Shown one piece after another: positions 8,399-17,390 of a DNA stretch of 64,000 bases; within the stretch, counting starts at the first letter, position 1; the number at the start of each line of letters is the position of its first letter. The DNA is from CAZLYX01 sp964563885 (lineage in GTDB: Bacteria > Pseudomonadota > Gammaproteobacteria > Burkholderiales > Neisseriaceae). The stretch spans positions 43,287 to 107,286 of the forward strand of contig CAZLYX010000001.1 of NCBI GenBank assembly GCA_964563885.1. Direction: 5' to 3'. A program made the position numbers and the translations under genes. The notes below the pieces were generated by a model that was given only the letters and a program-made list of their open reading frames with translations, was not told the origin of the DNA and ran no database searches.

Positions 8399-9568
8399 AT
8401 GAGCGAATATCTATTTACTTCTGAATCTGTATCAGAGGGGCATCCAGATAAAGTGGCCGACCAAGTTTCTGATGCTATTTTAGATGCCATTTTAGCGCAA
8501 GACCCAACCGCTCGCGTAGCAGCTGAAACACTAGTTAACACTGGCTTGTGCATATTGGCCGGCGAAGTGAGCACTACTGCGCAAGTTGACTACATCAAAG
8601 TTGCGCGCGAAGCCATTGCACGCATTGGTTATAACAACTCTGAATTGGGATTTGACGCCAATGGTTGTGCAGTAATGATGTGTTATGACCAGCAATCGCC
8701 CGACATTGCCCAAGGCGTGAACGAAGGAGAAGGAATTGATCTCAACCTTGGCGCGGGCGATCAAGGTCTAATGTTTGGGTATGCATGCGATGAAACCCCT
8801 ACTTTAATGCCGTTTGCTATTTACTACAGCCACCGCCTGATGCAACGCCAAAGTGAATTACGCAAAAATGGCCAACTACCTTGGCTACGCCCCGATGCAA
8901 AAGCACAACTCACTTGTGTTTACGATGCCAAAACTGGAAAAGTTAAACGCATCGACACCGTTGTATTGTCCACACAGCACGATCCAGAAATTGATTACGA
9001 CACGCTAAAAAAAGAAGTTATTGAGCACATTATTAAGCCTATTCTGCCAGCTGACATGCTAACAGACGAAACCAAATACTTAATCAACCCTACTGGCCGT
9101 TTTGTTATCGGCGGACCACAAGGCGACTGTGGTTTAACGGGTCGTAAAATCATTGTTGATACCTACGGCGGCGCAGCACCACATGGCGGAGGCGCATTTT
9201 CAGGCAAAGATCCCACCAAAGTCGACCGTTCCGCAACTTACGCTTGCCGTTATGTTGCCAAAAACATTGTTGCCGCAGGTTTGGCTACTCAATGCCAAAT
9301 TCAAGTTTCTTACGCTATTGGCGTGGCCGAGCCAACTTCTATTGCCATCGATACTTTTGGTACTGGTAAAATCAATGAAGCAGAGCTCATCGGCTTAGTG
9401 CGCAAACATTTTGACTTGCGCCCCAAAGGCATCATCCAAATGCTAGACTTACAACGTCCTATTTACACCAAAACGGCTGCCTATGGACACTTCGGTCGCG
9501 AAGAGCCTGAATTTACTTGGGAATACACCGATAAAGCCGCAGCTTTAAGAGCTGATGCAAATCTGTAA
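8399..9568 (+). CDS. metK: S-adenosylmethionine synthase
   Basis: Cytoplasmic enzyme making S-adenosylmethionine from ATP and methionine; 389 residues, full length. Visible signatures are the N-terminal FTSESVSEGHPDKVADQ, the GAGDQGLMFGYA hexapeptide region and GGGAFSGKDPTKVDRS near the C-terminal third. AGGAAAA precedes the ATG. Single gene closed by a DUS-pair terminator. I see no SAM riboswitch in the short 110-base region before it. Confidence 0.98.
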   Translation: MSEYLFTSESVSEGHPDKVADQVSDAILDAILAQDPTARVAAETLVNTGLCILAGEVSTTAQVDYIKVAREAIARIGYNNSELGFDANGCAVMMCYDQQSPDIAQGVNEGEGIDLNLGAGDQGLMFGYACDETPTLMPFAIYYSHRLMQRQSELRKNGQLPWLRPDAKAQLTCVYDAKTGKVKRIDTVVLSTQHDPEIDYDTLKKEVIEHIIKPILPADMLTDETKYLINPTGRFVIGGPQGDCGLTGRKIIVDTYGGAAPHGGGAFSGKDPTKVDRSATYACRYVAKNIVAAGLATQCQIQVSYAIGVAEPTSIAIDTFGTGKINEAELIGLVRKHFDLRPKGIIQMLDLQRPIYTKTAAYGHFGREEPEFTWEYTDKAAALRADANL

Positions 9569-9601
9569 TTTAAACAGTGGTTGATGGTAAGTAATACTAA
9601 T

Positions 9602-9633
9602 TAAGGCTACCTGAATATTTTCAGGTAGCCTTA
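9602..9633 (+). terminator. DUS-pair terminator after metK
   Basis: DUS at 9604-9615 and its inverse at 9620-9631 form a perfect stem 34 bases after the metK stop codon. Confidence 0.85.
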
Positions 9634-9789
9634 TGCTTAATGCTTATCAATCTTCGTTCATTTAATTAAATCAGGGTTTTGTTTTAGATATTGGACCTAA
9701 TGTTTATACTATTTAAGCTACTTAATCACATATCAGCACCATAGCTATTGACGCATTCCCTATAGTTCTCTATACTGCTTATCTTCAAT

Positions 9790-9865
9790 TCCCTGATAGC
9801 TCAGTTGGTAGAGCGACGGACTGTTAATCCGCAGGTCCCAGGTTCGAGTCCTGGTCGGGGAGCCA
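9790..9865 (+). tRNA. tRNA-Asn (GTT)
   Basis: Complete cloverleaf of 76 bases with encoded CCA. The acceptor arm TCCCTGA pairs with TCGGGGA, the D arm is GCTC/GAGC, the anticodon loop CTGTTAA gives GTT, and the T arm contains GGTTCGAGTCC. Discriminator G. A hairpin with T-tract follows directly. Confidence 0.97.
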
Positions 9866-9871
9866 AAATTT

Positions 9872-9900
9872 AAAGCCTAAACATAATTGTTTAGGCTTTT
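9872..9900 (+). terminator. Terminator after tRNA-Asn
   Basis: AAAGCCTAAAC and its inverse GTTTAGGCTTT form an 11-base stem with a six-base loop, seven bases past the tRNA CCA end. Confidence 0.8.
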
Positions 9901-10048
9901 CTGGTATCTACGCTCTTTTTTATCACTAAGATTTAAGCATACTTATTTTAAATAATGGTGGTATGGGCATTTGATAATTGAAATTAAACCGCATAAATGA
10001 ATAGTATTGAACGCCGCTTTAAATCAGTAACATAATTTAGGGTAATTC

Positions 10049-10213
10049 ATGAGAAATCTACCAAAGTATTTTTTAGCCTTTCAGGTAGCTTATGGCCTTA
10101 AGCCCTATGCACCCTATTTGTGTTTTGACGATCGGCAACAAAAGTCGTATTTTGAAATTTATATACATAACACACAAGCACTTGTCTTAGTTAACATCAC
10201 GAATCAATATTAA
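10049..10213 (+). CDS. Candidate 54-residue small protein
   Basis: An ATG at 10049 opens 54 codons to TAA at 10211-10213. The stop codon is part of the left flank of a DUS-pair terminator, the arrangement expected of a real gene. The product begins MRNLPKYFLAFQVAYG and is rich in tyrosine and aromatic residues, with no clear membrane segment. A weak GGGTAA lies upstream. Sequence resembling the reverse DUS core is read in frame (AFQVA). No homology recognised. Confidence 0.4.
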   Translation: MRNLPKYFLAFQVAYGLKPYAPYLCFDDRQQKSYFEIYIHNTQALVLVNITNQY

Positions 10214-10244
10214 AGGCTACCTGAAAAGTTTCAGGTAGCCTTTG
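10211..10244. terminator. DUS-pair terminator
   Basis: DUS at 10214-10225 and inverse at 10230-10241 form a perfect stem. It closes the small ORF on the plus strand and serves the convergent minus-strand gene ending at 10303. Confidence 0.82.
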
Positions 10245-10302
10245 CATTAAATAGAATGAAGACTCATTTTTCAATATCAGTTAAATTTACTTAGTTAGGT
10301 AA

Positions 10303-10734
10303 TTAGCTGATAACCACTTGAACCTCTTTTGTTGAACTCCATTGCATAGCAGTTGCTGTTTCAGGCACGCAAACCACAAGCGCTTTTAATTCCATTTTCC
10401 CATCTGCCTCATAAATGGCTGCCACTGAGAAGCGGTGTTTTATTTCAACTATACCGGTTTGAGCGCTAAGCTTTTGTGTGGTTGAAAAACCTAGGAAACC
10501 ATCCTTACCACCTCTCGTTGCGCGCTGTAAAAATAATTGATGATTATTGGGGAAAACAGAATACACATCCATTGTTTCATCTATTTCATAGAGCGCTATT
10601 GTTGCGTTGTAATTCAATCCAATGTTTCTCTCAACTTCAGAGAATTTTATCTTTGCAGTTACAGTAACATCAAAGTTATGTCCTTTTCCCACAATTTGAC
10701 TACTGTCAATATTTACTTCCGTTATATGTGGCAT
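10303..10734 (-). CDS. Hypothetical protein, 143 residues
   Basis: Strong AAGGAG ribosome site eight bases before the ATG supports expression. I do not recognise the family. There is no signal peptide or membrane segment. The alternation of short hydrophobic stretches (FDVTVTAKIKF, ATIALYEI, MELKALVVCVP) suggests a beta-rich, immunoglobulin-like or lipocalin-like fold; this is a guess from pattern only. It stands alone between the tRNA-Asn region and lpxA, outside the conserved envelope operon, so it is probably accessory. Confidence 0.7.
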   Translation of the reverse strand: MPHITEVNIDSSQIVGKGHNFDVTVTAKIKFSEVERNIGLNYNATIALYEIDETMDVYSVFPNNHQLFLQRATRGGKDGFLGFSTTQKLSAQTGIVEIKHRFSVAAIYEADGKMELKALVVCVPETATAMQWSSTKEVQVVIS

Positions 10735-10809
10735 GTCATATTCTCCTTAACTAAAAATAGCTGTGGAACAAACAATTTCGATACAACGATTTGACTATAG
10801 CATATCAGG

Positions 10810-11586
10810 TTAGCGAACGATACCTCGGTTTGAAACTTCAAAAAAATCTTTAAACACAGTCAATTCAGGTGCATTTTCACTTAACTGTAACACTTGAGAT
10901 TTGGCTTCTTCATAACCTAAGCCTTGACGATATAAGACTTTATAGATATTTTTTACGTTACTTATTTGTTCAGCAGTAAAGCCACGACGACGCATGCCCT
11001 CGGTATTGAGCCCTGAAGCTTCGGCGCGATACCCTGCTGCCATCACATAAGGTGGTACATCTTTATGCACGCCAGCAGCGAAGGCTGTCATCGCATATGG
11101 GCCGATAAGGCAAAATTGGTGCACCAATGAATAGCCACCAAGAATAACATAATCACCAATGGTTACATGGCCGGCCAATGAAGCGTTGTTGGCAAAAATG
11201 GTGTGGCTGCCCACAACGCAATCATGCGCCAAATGAACATAAGCCATAATCCAGTTATGATCGCCAATACTGGTTTCACCAATGCCTGTTATGGTGCCAC
11301 AATTAAAAGTAGTAAATTCGCGGATGGTATTGTGGTTACCAATGATTAGTTTGGTTGGCTCACCTTGATATTTTTTATCTTGGGGCATTGCACCCAAAGA
11401 GGCAAACTGAAAAATTGTATTGTGTTCGCCAATGGCAGTATGGCCTTCGATAACGGTATGTGGGCCGATTTCGGTATGCGCACCAATGCGTACGTTCGGG
11501 CCGATCACGGTATAGGGGCCGACTTTAACTGTGCTATCCAGCTCCGCTTTGGGATCAATTAGCGCGGTTGGGTGGATTAGGCTCAT
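10810..11586 (-). CDS. lpxA: UDP-N-acetylglucosamine O-acyltransferase
   Basis: First enzyme of lipid A synthesis, transferring a 3-hydroxyacyl chain from ACP to UDP-GlcNAc in the cytoplasm. 258 residues with left-handed beta-helix hexapeptide repeats in the first two thirds (IGPNVRIGAHTEIGPHTVI). The catalytic histidine is H121 in HLAHDC, equivalent to E. coli H125. A C-terminal helical part carries the usual GMRRRGFT. Last gene of the lpxD-fabZ-lpxA group, 54 bases after fabZ. Confidence 0.97.
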   Translation of the reverse strand: MSLIHPTALIDPKAELDSTVKVGPYTVIGPNVRIGAHTEIGPHTVIEGHTAIGEHNTIFQFASLGAMPQDKKYQGEPTKLIIGNHNTIREFTTFNCGTITGIGETSIGDHNWIMAYVHLAHDCVVGSHTIFANNASLAGHVTIGDYVILGGYSLVHQFCLIGPYAMTAFAAGVHKDVPPYVMAAGYRAEASGLNTEGMRRRGFTAEQISNVKNIYKVLYRQGLGYEEAKSQVLQLSENAPELTVFKDFFEVSNRGIVR

Positions 11587-11640
11587 GGTTGATTCCTTAA
11601 ATGTTAAAATTTTTGTTGACGCAATTGTAATAGCGCCTAT

Positions 11641-12093
11641 TTATTTAACAATACGTTGAGCACACATAATAATCGCTGCAACTGCTAATTCACCATTAAC
11701 CGTAGCCACGGCTTTGAATTTTCCAATACCGCGTTTATGCGCTATTAAATCAATGTCAAACACCAGCTGGTCGCCCGGAATAACTTGGCGTTTAAAACGC
11801 ACTTCATCTAAGCCTGCAAATAATGTCACTTCATTTTCTTTGCGCCCACCACCCGTTAACGCTGCCAAACAGCCACACGCTTGAGCCATTGCCTCAACAA
11901 TAATCACACCAGGCATCACTGGGAAATCTGGAAAATGACCTTGGAAATATGGCTCATTCATTGTGACATTTTTAATTGCTTGCAAGCTCACACCTAATTC
12001 AACAGCAGTAATGCGGTCAATAAGTAAAAATGGATGACGATGTGGCAGCAAAGCTTGAATGTCTTTTGCTTCTATGGGGAGTTGGATATCCAT
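11641..12093 (-). CDS. fabZ: 3-hydroxyacyl-ACP dehydratase FabZ
   Basis: Hotdog-fold dehydratase of fatty acid elongation that competes with LpxA for 3-hydroxyacyl-ACP. 150 residues. LLPHRHPFLLIDRI opens the fold; catalytic H53 lies in GHFPDFPVMPG and E67 in the central helix VEAMAQACG. Only 13 bases separate it from lpxD, so the two are co-transcribed. Confidence 0.97.
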   Translation of the reverse strand: MDIQLPIEAKDIQALLPHRHPFLLIDRITAVELGVSLQAIKNVTMNEPYFQGHFPDFPVMPGVIIVEAMAQACGCLAALTGGGRKENEVTLFAGLDEVRFKRQVIPGDQLVFDIDLIAHKRGIGKFKAVATVNGELAVAAIIMCAQRIVK

Positions 12094-12106
12094 ACGGTAT
12101 TTTTCC

Positions 12107-13138
12107 TTATTGTTTGTCTTGCAGTTCGCCCAATGTTTGCTGGAGCTGTTTTATTGTCTTGGCCATATCACTTAAATGGCGCACATGCACTGCGTTGCGC
12201 GCCCATTCTCTATGTGTTTGCAGTGGATAACACGTTGCATAATAACCCGGTTCTTTAATAGAATGAGTTACAGCCGTGCCACCGCCAATGGTGGTTTTAT
12301 CACAAATTTCGATGTGCCCAACAAACATTGCAGCACCGCCGATAACACAATAAGAACCAATCTTAGTGCTACCTGAAATACCAGCACATGCTGCAATAAC
12401 CGTATGTTCACCAATTTGACAATTGTGCCCAATTTGAACTTGATTATCAATTTTTGTGCCTTTACCTACTACGGTGTCTCTCATTGCACCACGGTCAATC
12501 ATGCTGTTGGCACCAATTTCAACATCGTCACCCAAAGTTACACCGCCTGTTTGCGGAATTTTAAACCATTCGGTTTGGGTAAACGCCAATCCAAAACCAT
12601 CGGCACCAATCACACTACCACCGTGAATCTCTACTCTATTACCAAACGTACAACCATAATAAATGACTGCATTGGGATGAATAACAACATCGTCACCAAA
12701 CTTGCAATCATGCTCCACTACGGCGCCAGCTAAAATACGACAGCGCTCGCCTAAAATCACATTGGCACCAATATAAGCATGTGCGCCCACTTCGCAGCCT
12801 GCCGGCACTACCGCGCTTGGCTCAATCACAGCTGTAGTGTGTATATGACCATTAGCTTGTACAACTGGATAAAATAATCGAGCAACTTTAGCGAAATACA
12901 GATAAGGGTCATCCGCAATAATCAAACTGCGCCCACCAAAATCTGCAGCCGCTTTGGGGCTTACAATCACCGCACCAGCATGGCTTGCCAGTACCGCAGC
13001 TTTGTATTTTAGATTGGCCAAAAATGTAATATCATCGGTAACAGCCTCTTCGCTGGGTGCAATGCGTTGAACCAACACATCAGCACCTCGAAGCTCGCCG
13101 CCAAGGCGCGAAATGATATCGGATAAACGATAAGACAT
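12107..13138 (-). CDS. lpxD: UDP-3-O-acylglucosamine N-acyltransferase
   Basis: Third lipid A step: N-acylation of UDP-3-O-acyl-glucosamine. 343 residues: an N-terminal uridine-binding domain (about 1-100), hexapeptide beta-helix (about 105-300) with the catalytic histidine in IGHNCQIGEHT, and a C-terminal helix. Located between ompH and fabZ as in other Neisseriaceae. A DUS with one mismatch lies in the 17-base spacer to ompH. Confidence 0.97.
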   Translation of the reverse strand: MSYRLSDIISRLGGELRGADVLVQRIAPSEEAVTDDITFLANLKYKAAVLASHAGAVIVSPKAAADFGGRSLIIADDPYLYFAKVARLFYPVVQANGHIHTTAVIEPSAVVPAGCEVGAHAYIGANVILGERCRILAGAVVEHDCKFGDDVVIHPNAVIYYGCTFGNRVEIHGGSVIGADGFGLAFTQTEWFKIPQTGGVTLGDDVEIGANSMIDRGAMRDTVVGKGTKIDNQVQIGHNCQIGEHTVIAACAGISGSTKIGSYCVIGGAAMFVGHIEICDKTTIGGGTAVTHSIKEPGYYATCYPLQTHREWARNAVHVRHLSDMAKTIKQLQQTLGELQDKQ

Positions 13139-13155
13139 AGCAAGGCTACCTAAAA

Positions 13156-13659
13156 TTATTTATTGATTTCACGAAGAACTTCATCCGTGATATCAAATTT
13201 GCTATTTACATAAATAGCATCTTGTAAAATTAAATCATAACCATCACGCTTAGCCAATGTCACAATGGCACGATTGGCATTTTGCTGTAAAGCAGCGAAT
13301 TCCTCATTTCGGCGTAAATTATAATCTTCGGCCAATTCTGACTGTTTCTGACGGAACTTCTGCTCCATCTCCGCTAGCTTTTTAATACCCTCTTCTCGAT
13401 CTGCATCTTGAAGACTCTCTGAAAGTAATTTTTTCTCAAGCTTTTCTCCTTCAGCTTGTATTTTTTGTAGTACTTTTTGGCGACCAGCAAACTCTTTTTG
13501 TAAGGTTTTTTGAATACCTTGTGCTTGTTTAGACTCTTGATAAACTCGCTCAGTATTAATAAAACCCAAACGCTGAGCCTCTTGAGCAATAACGCTAGTG
13601 CTCAAGATTAAGCCAGTTAACATAGCAACAGTAGTGTGAAAAAGGGTTACTTTTTTCAT
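13156..13659 (-). CDS. OmpH/Skp periplasmic chaperone
   Basis: Periplasmic holdase for unfolded outer-membrane proteins. 167 residues. Signal peptide of about 25 residues ending VIAQ, then RLGFINTERVYQES typical of OmpH/Skp, and a long coiled coil (about 50-125) rich in K, E and Q. Sits between bamA and lpxD as in most proteobacteria. Confidence 0.94.
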   Translation of the reverse strand: MKKVTLFHTTVAMLTGLILSTSVIAQEAQRLGFINTERVYQESKQAQGIQKTLQKEFAGRQKVLQKIQAEGEKLEKKLLSESLQDADREEGIKKLAEMEQKFRQKQSELAEDYNLRRNEEFAALQQNANRAIVTLAKRDGYDLILQDAIYVNSKFDITDEVLREINK

Positions 13660-13677
13660 TTTACAACCTCTTAAATC

Positions 13678-16032
13678 TTAAAACGTAGTGCCTAATTGAA
13701 ATTGGAAGCGTTGAAGCTCGTCGCTCTTTTTCTTGTTCAGCGGGTAAGCATAACTAAACTTCATTGGACCTAAAGGTGACAACCAAGTGACGGCCGCACC
13801 GGTAGAGTAACGCAGCTCTTCTTTTAAAGAAGATTTATGGCTCTTCTTGCCATAAATACTTTTACCATTTTCACTGTCTGCCGCAGTATAAGTTCGACCA
13901 TCCCATACAGTACCTGCATCAGCAAAAGCGCTCAAACGCACAGTACGTGCATCTTTAATGCCAGGCATTGGAAACAATAGTTCAGCTGTACCAAATAATT
14001 TTTTATTGCCACCATAGCTTCGTTTGTCACCATTTACATCATAAACTTTAGGGCCTAAGGTACCACCTTCGAAACCACGCACCGAACCTAAACCACCACC
14101 GTAGAAGTTTTCAAAGAATGGAAGTGTTTTGGTTTTGCCATAACCATCAGCATAGCCAACTTCTCCACCTAGCATCAAAGTAACGTCTTTAGTTAGTGGG
14201 AAAAACCATTTTTGATCATGTGTAAAACTGTAATATTGCAAATCACCACCAGGTAAACCAAAATCACCATTCACACTAGTCACGTAACCACGGGTTGGCC
14301 ATAATGCGCTGTCGGTTTTATTGCGACCCCAACCAACTGATCCTTTTAAAATCCAGTTTTTTTCACCGTTTTCGTCTACAAACTCTTGATAACGTTTAGG
14401 TGGATTGTCAAACAGCTTTACGCTCATGCGCTCAGCGCCCAAGCCAAAGTTCACACGGTCATATTCAGTGATAGGCACACCCATACTTAGTCCTGCACCT
14501 ACCCTAGTGGTTTTATAGTCTTGTGGGCTTGAGCTGGCTTCATGTGGATTGTAAACATTACTATAAACGTTATAACCCAAGCTCACACCATCAGGTGTGA
14601 AGTAAGGATCGGTAAACGATAAAGATGCACTCTGACTTACTTTGCCGCGCGACACGCGTGCAGCCAAGGATTTACCAGTACCAAATAAATTGTCTTGAGC
14701 AACCCCTGCGGCCACCACCAAGCCCGTACCTTGAACCCAACCCGCACTTAAATCTAACGAGCCAGTCGAACGTTCTTCAACAGACATATCTAGATCAACT
14801 TGATCTGGCGTGCCTTCCACTGGTTTAGCATCAAACTGCACATTGTCAAAATAGCCTAATAACTCAACGCGTTCTTTGGAACGTTGTAATTTAGAAGTGT
14901 TATATGGTGCCGCTTCCATTTGACGCAGCTCACGTCGCACCACCTCATCACGAGTCTTATTATTGCCCGTAATATTTATCTGGTTAACATATACCTTGCG
15001 ACCTGGATCAACCAGCAAAGCAAAATCAACAACGCGTGTCTCAGGATTAGGTTGTGGTTGCACATTGACTTCACTAAACGCATAGCCAGAGCTGCCCATC
15101 ACGTTTTGTATGGATTGCAAGCTCTCTACCATTTTACTACGTTCGTACCAACGGCCTTCTTTCATTTTCAACAAAGACTGCAGCGTATCTTTCGACACTT
15201 CGCGGGTATCACCCTCTATATTGACTTTGCCCCAACGATAACGCTCACCCTCATTAACTTTAATGGTGATGGTCTGCTTGGTTTGATCTTCGCTCATTTG
15301 GATATCAGTATCTAAAATACGGAAATCGAAATAGCCATTATTGTGATAATACTCAGTGACCTTTTCCATATCTTGTGCAAATTTTTGAGTATCAAACTGA
15401 TTACTCTTTGTCAACCATGTCCACACGCCACCTTCACTCAACGACATTTGATTAATCAAACGGCGATCAGAATATTTTTCATTACCTTGAAAATCGATTT
15501 CTGAAATTTTGGTGGTTTTACCTTCATCAATTTTAATATCAACTGATACCCTATTGCGTGCCAGCTTGCTTACAGTAGGCGTAATCTCAACAGAATTTTT
15601 ACCACGACCAATATATTCTTGCTTTAAACCAGCAACCACTTCATCCAAACGAGCTTGGCTAAACGGCTGTGATTGACTCAAGCCCATGGCTGTGAAGTTT
15701 TTCTTAACGGAGTCATTGGTCAACATTTTGCCACCACTCACGTTTAAACTGCTAATTGTTGGGCGCTCTACCACTGTCAGCAACAATTGATTGCCCATGG
15801 TTTCAACACGCACATCATCAAAAAAGCCAGTAGCATATAAGTTTTTAATAATATCGTCTGCTTGGGCATCAGTGAAGGTATCGCCTATTTTGACTGGCAA
15901 ATAACTGAACACGGTGGTTGGCTCAGTGCTTTGTAAGCCTTCTACACGAATATCCTGAATGGTGAAGTCTGCCAGCGCCAAGGGAGACAAGCTCAGCATC
16001 ATTAAGGTTGCGGTGATTTGTTTCAATTTCAT
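13678..16032 (-). CDS. bamA: BamA (Omp85) outer-membrane assembly factor
   Basis: Essential outer-membrane insertase, 784 residues from ATG at 16032; a TTG five codons upstream extends the frame but would disrupt the clean signal peptide MKLKQITATLMMLSLSPLALA. Five POTRA domains (about 22-420; visible starts FTIQDIRVEGLQ, ISSLNVSGGK, ISEIDFQGNE, WGKVNIEGD, VNQINITGN), then a 16-stranded barrel. The conserved VRGF motif and the terminal aromatic residue (QLGTTF) needed for insertion are present. Seven bases separate it from rseP. Confidence 0.97.
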   Translation of the reverse strand: MKLKQITATLMMLSLSPLALADFTIQDIRVEGLQSTEPTTVFSYLPVKIGDTFTDAQADDIIKNLYATGFFDDVRVETMGNQLLLTVVERPTISSLNVSGGKMLTNDSVKKNFTAMGLSQSQPFSQARLDEVVAGLKQEYIGRGKNSVEITPTVSKLARNRVSVDIKIDEGKTTKISEIDFQGNEKYSDRRLINQMSLSEGGVWTWLTKSNQFDTQKFAQDMEKVTEYYHNNGYFDFRILDTDIQMSEDQTKQTITIKVNEGERYRWGKVNIEGDTREVSKDTLQSLLKMKEGRWYERSKMVESLQSIQNVMGSSGYAFSEVNVQPQPNPETRVVDFALLVDPGRKVYVNQINITGNNKTRDEVVRRELRQMEAAPYNTSKLQRSKERVELLGYFDNVQFDAKPVEGTPDQVDLDMSVEERSTGSLDLSAGWVQGTGLVVAAGVAQDNLFGTGKSLAARVSRGKVSQSASLSFTDPYFTPDGVSLGYNVYSNVYNPHEASSSPQDYKTTRVGAGLSMGVPITEYDRVNFGLGAERMSVKLFDNPPKRYQEFVDENGEKNWILKGSVGWGRNKTDSALWPTRGYVTSVNGDFGLPGGDLQYYSFTHDQKWFFPLTKDVTLMLGGEVGYADGYGKTKTLPFFENFYGGGLGSVRGFEGGTLGPKVYDVNGDKRSYGGNKKLFGTAELLFPMPGIKDARTVRLSAFADAGTVWDGRTYTAADSENGKSIYGKKSHKSSLKEELRYSTGAAVTWLSPLGPMKFSYAYPLNKKKSDELQRFQFQLGTTF

Positions 16033-16039
16033 AAACAGG

Positions 16040-17389
16040 TTATCCAAGTAAACGGGTTATATCGTTAAAGAAGGCCAGCATCATCAATGCCAGCATTGCC
16101 ATCAGTCCTACGCGCATACCCATCATCTGCACACGCTCGCTTAATGGCTTACCTCGCAGCCATTCGGCAGTATAATACACCAAGTGTCCACCATCCAAAA
16201 CTGGGATAGGAAGCAAATTCATGATACCTAGACTGACACTAATTAGTGCTAAAAATTCCACATAGCTTTGTAAACCAAGCGAAGCATACTTACCAGCAGC
16301 ATCTGCAATCGTTACTGGGCCTGAAATATGGCTTAAGGATGCTTGGCCAGTAAGGAGCTTACCAAAGAATTTTACAGTTAATATTGCATAACCATAAGTT
16401 TTTTCCGCCCCCATTTTAAAAGCTTCACCAACACTCGGTTGATATTCGTGGCGTACTTTTTGCTCCCAGACCTGATCAGCTTGTGGGGAAAATCCGACCC
16501 TACCAATCAACGATCCATCTGGCAACTCAATTGAATCAGCATACAGCTGCACTGCTTGCACTGCTTGGTCGCGTTGATATTCTATTGATAATTTTGCGCC
16601 TGGATGATTACGAATATTTTCACTCCATGCCAACCAGCCGCCTTGTTTCTCACCATTCACGCTTAAAATCAAATCGCCTTTTTTTAAGCCGGCTCTCTCT
16701 GCTGGGCTTCCCGCTGCAACCAAACCTAAAACATTGGTAGAACGGAATGGATACAAACCAATACTGATTTTCTGTTGAGCTATCGCCTCGGCCTGCTGTG
16801 TGCCTGCTAAGTCAAATACTCGTTGAGCTTTTACGCCGCTTTCTTCTTCAACCGCGACATTGACTTTGCCAGATTCTAAATTTAATACAATCTCTGTTAT
16901 TGCCTCTGGCCAGTCAGCAACAGCAGTGCCGTTTACCGACAATACTTTATCTCCGGCTTTAAATCCGGCTTGTGCCGCCACAGATGAAGGCTCAACAATG
17001 CCAATATAAGGCTTGATCTCGGTTACGCCAAACGAAAAACTGGCACCATAAAGCAATACTGCCAAGGCAAGATTAGTTAACGGGCCAGCAGCAACAATCA
17101 GAATGCGCTTAAACGGATGCTGCTGATCAAAAGCATAAGGCAAATCTTCTTCGAGAACATTGCCTTCTCGAGTGTCAACCATTTTGACATAACCACCCAA
17201 GGGAATCGGTGCCAAGCACCACTCTGTATCACCACGTTTCTTAATAAAAAACGGCTTACCAAAGCCTACGCTAAAACGCAGCACTTTCACGCCACACCAG
17301 CGCGCAACTATGTAGTGACCAAACTCGTGCAGACTCACTAAAATCAAGATGGCACCAACAAATGCCAAAACCGTATGCAATAACGACAA
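16040..17389 (-). CDS. rseP: RIP zinc metalloprotease RseP
   Basis: Inner-membrane site-2 protease that cleaves anti-sigma factors or signal-peptide remnants within the membrane. 449 residues. Zinc motif HEFGH at 21-25 in the first membrane segment; the metal-binding aspartate is in PIPVLDGG near residue 398. Two PDZ domains lie in the periplasmic loop (AAGSPAERAGLKKGD marks the second). Only one base separates it from dxr upstream. Confidence 0.96.
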   Translation of the reverse strand: MSLLHTVLAFVGAILILVSLHEFGHYIVARWCGVKVLRFSVGFGKPFFIKKRGDTEWCLAPIPLGGYVKMVDTREGNVLEEDLPYAFDQQHPFKRILIVAAGPLTNLALAVLLYGASFSFGVTEIKPYIGIVEPSSVAAQAGFKAGDKVLSVNGTAVADWPEAITEIVLNLESGKVNVAVEEESGVKAQRVFDLAGTQQAEAIAQQKISIGLYPFRSTNVLGLVAAGSPAERAGLKKGDLILSVNGEKQGGWLAWSENIRNHPGAKLSIEYQRDQAVQAVQLYADSIELPDGSLIGRVGFSPQADQVWEQKVRHEYQPSVGEAFKMGAEKTYGYAILTVKFFGKLLTGQASLSHISGPVTIADAAGKYASLGLQSYVEFLALISVSLGIMNLLPIPVLDGGHLVYYTAEWLRGKPLSERVQMMGMRVGLMAMLALMMLAFFNDITRLLG

Positions 17390-17390
17390 A

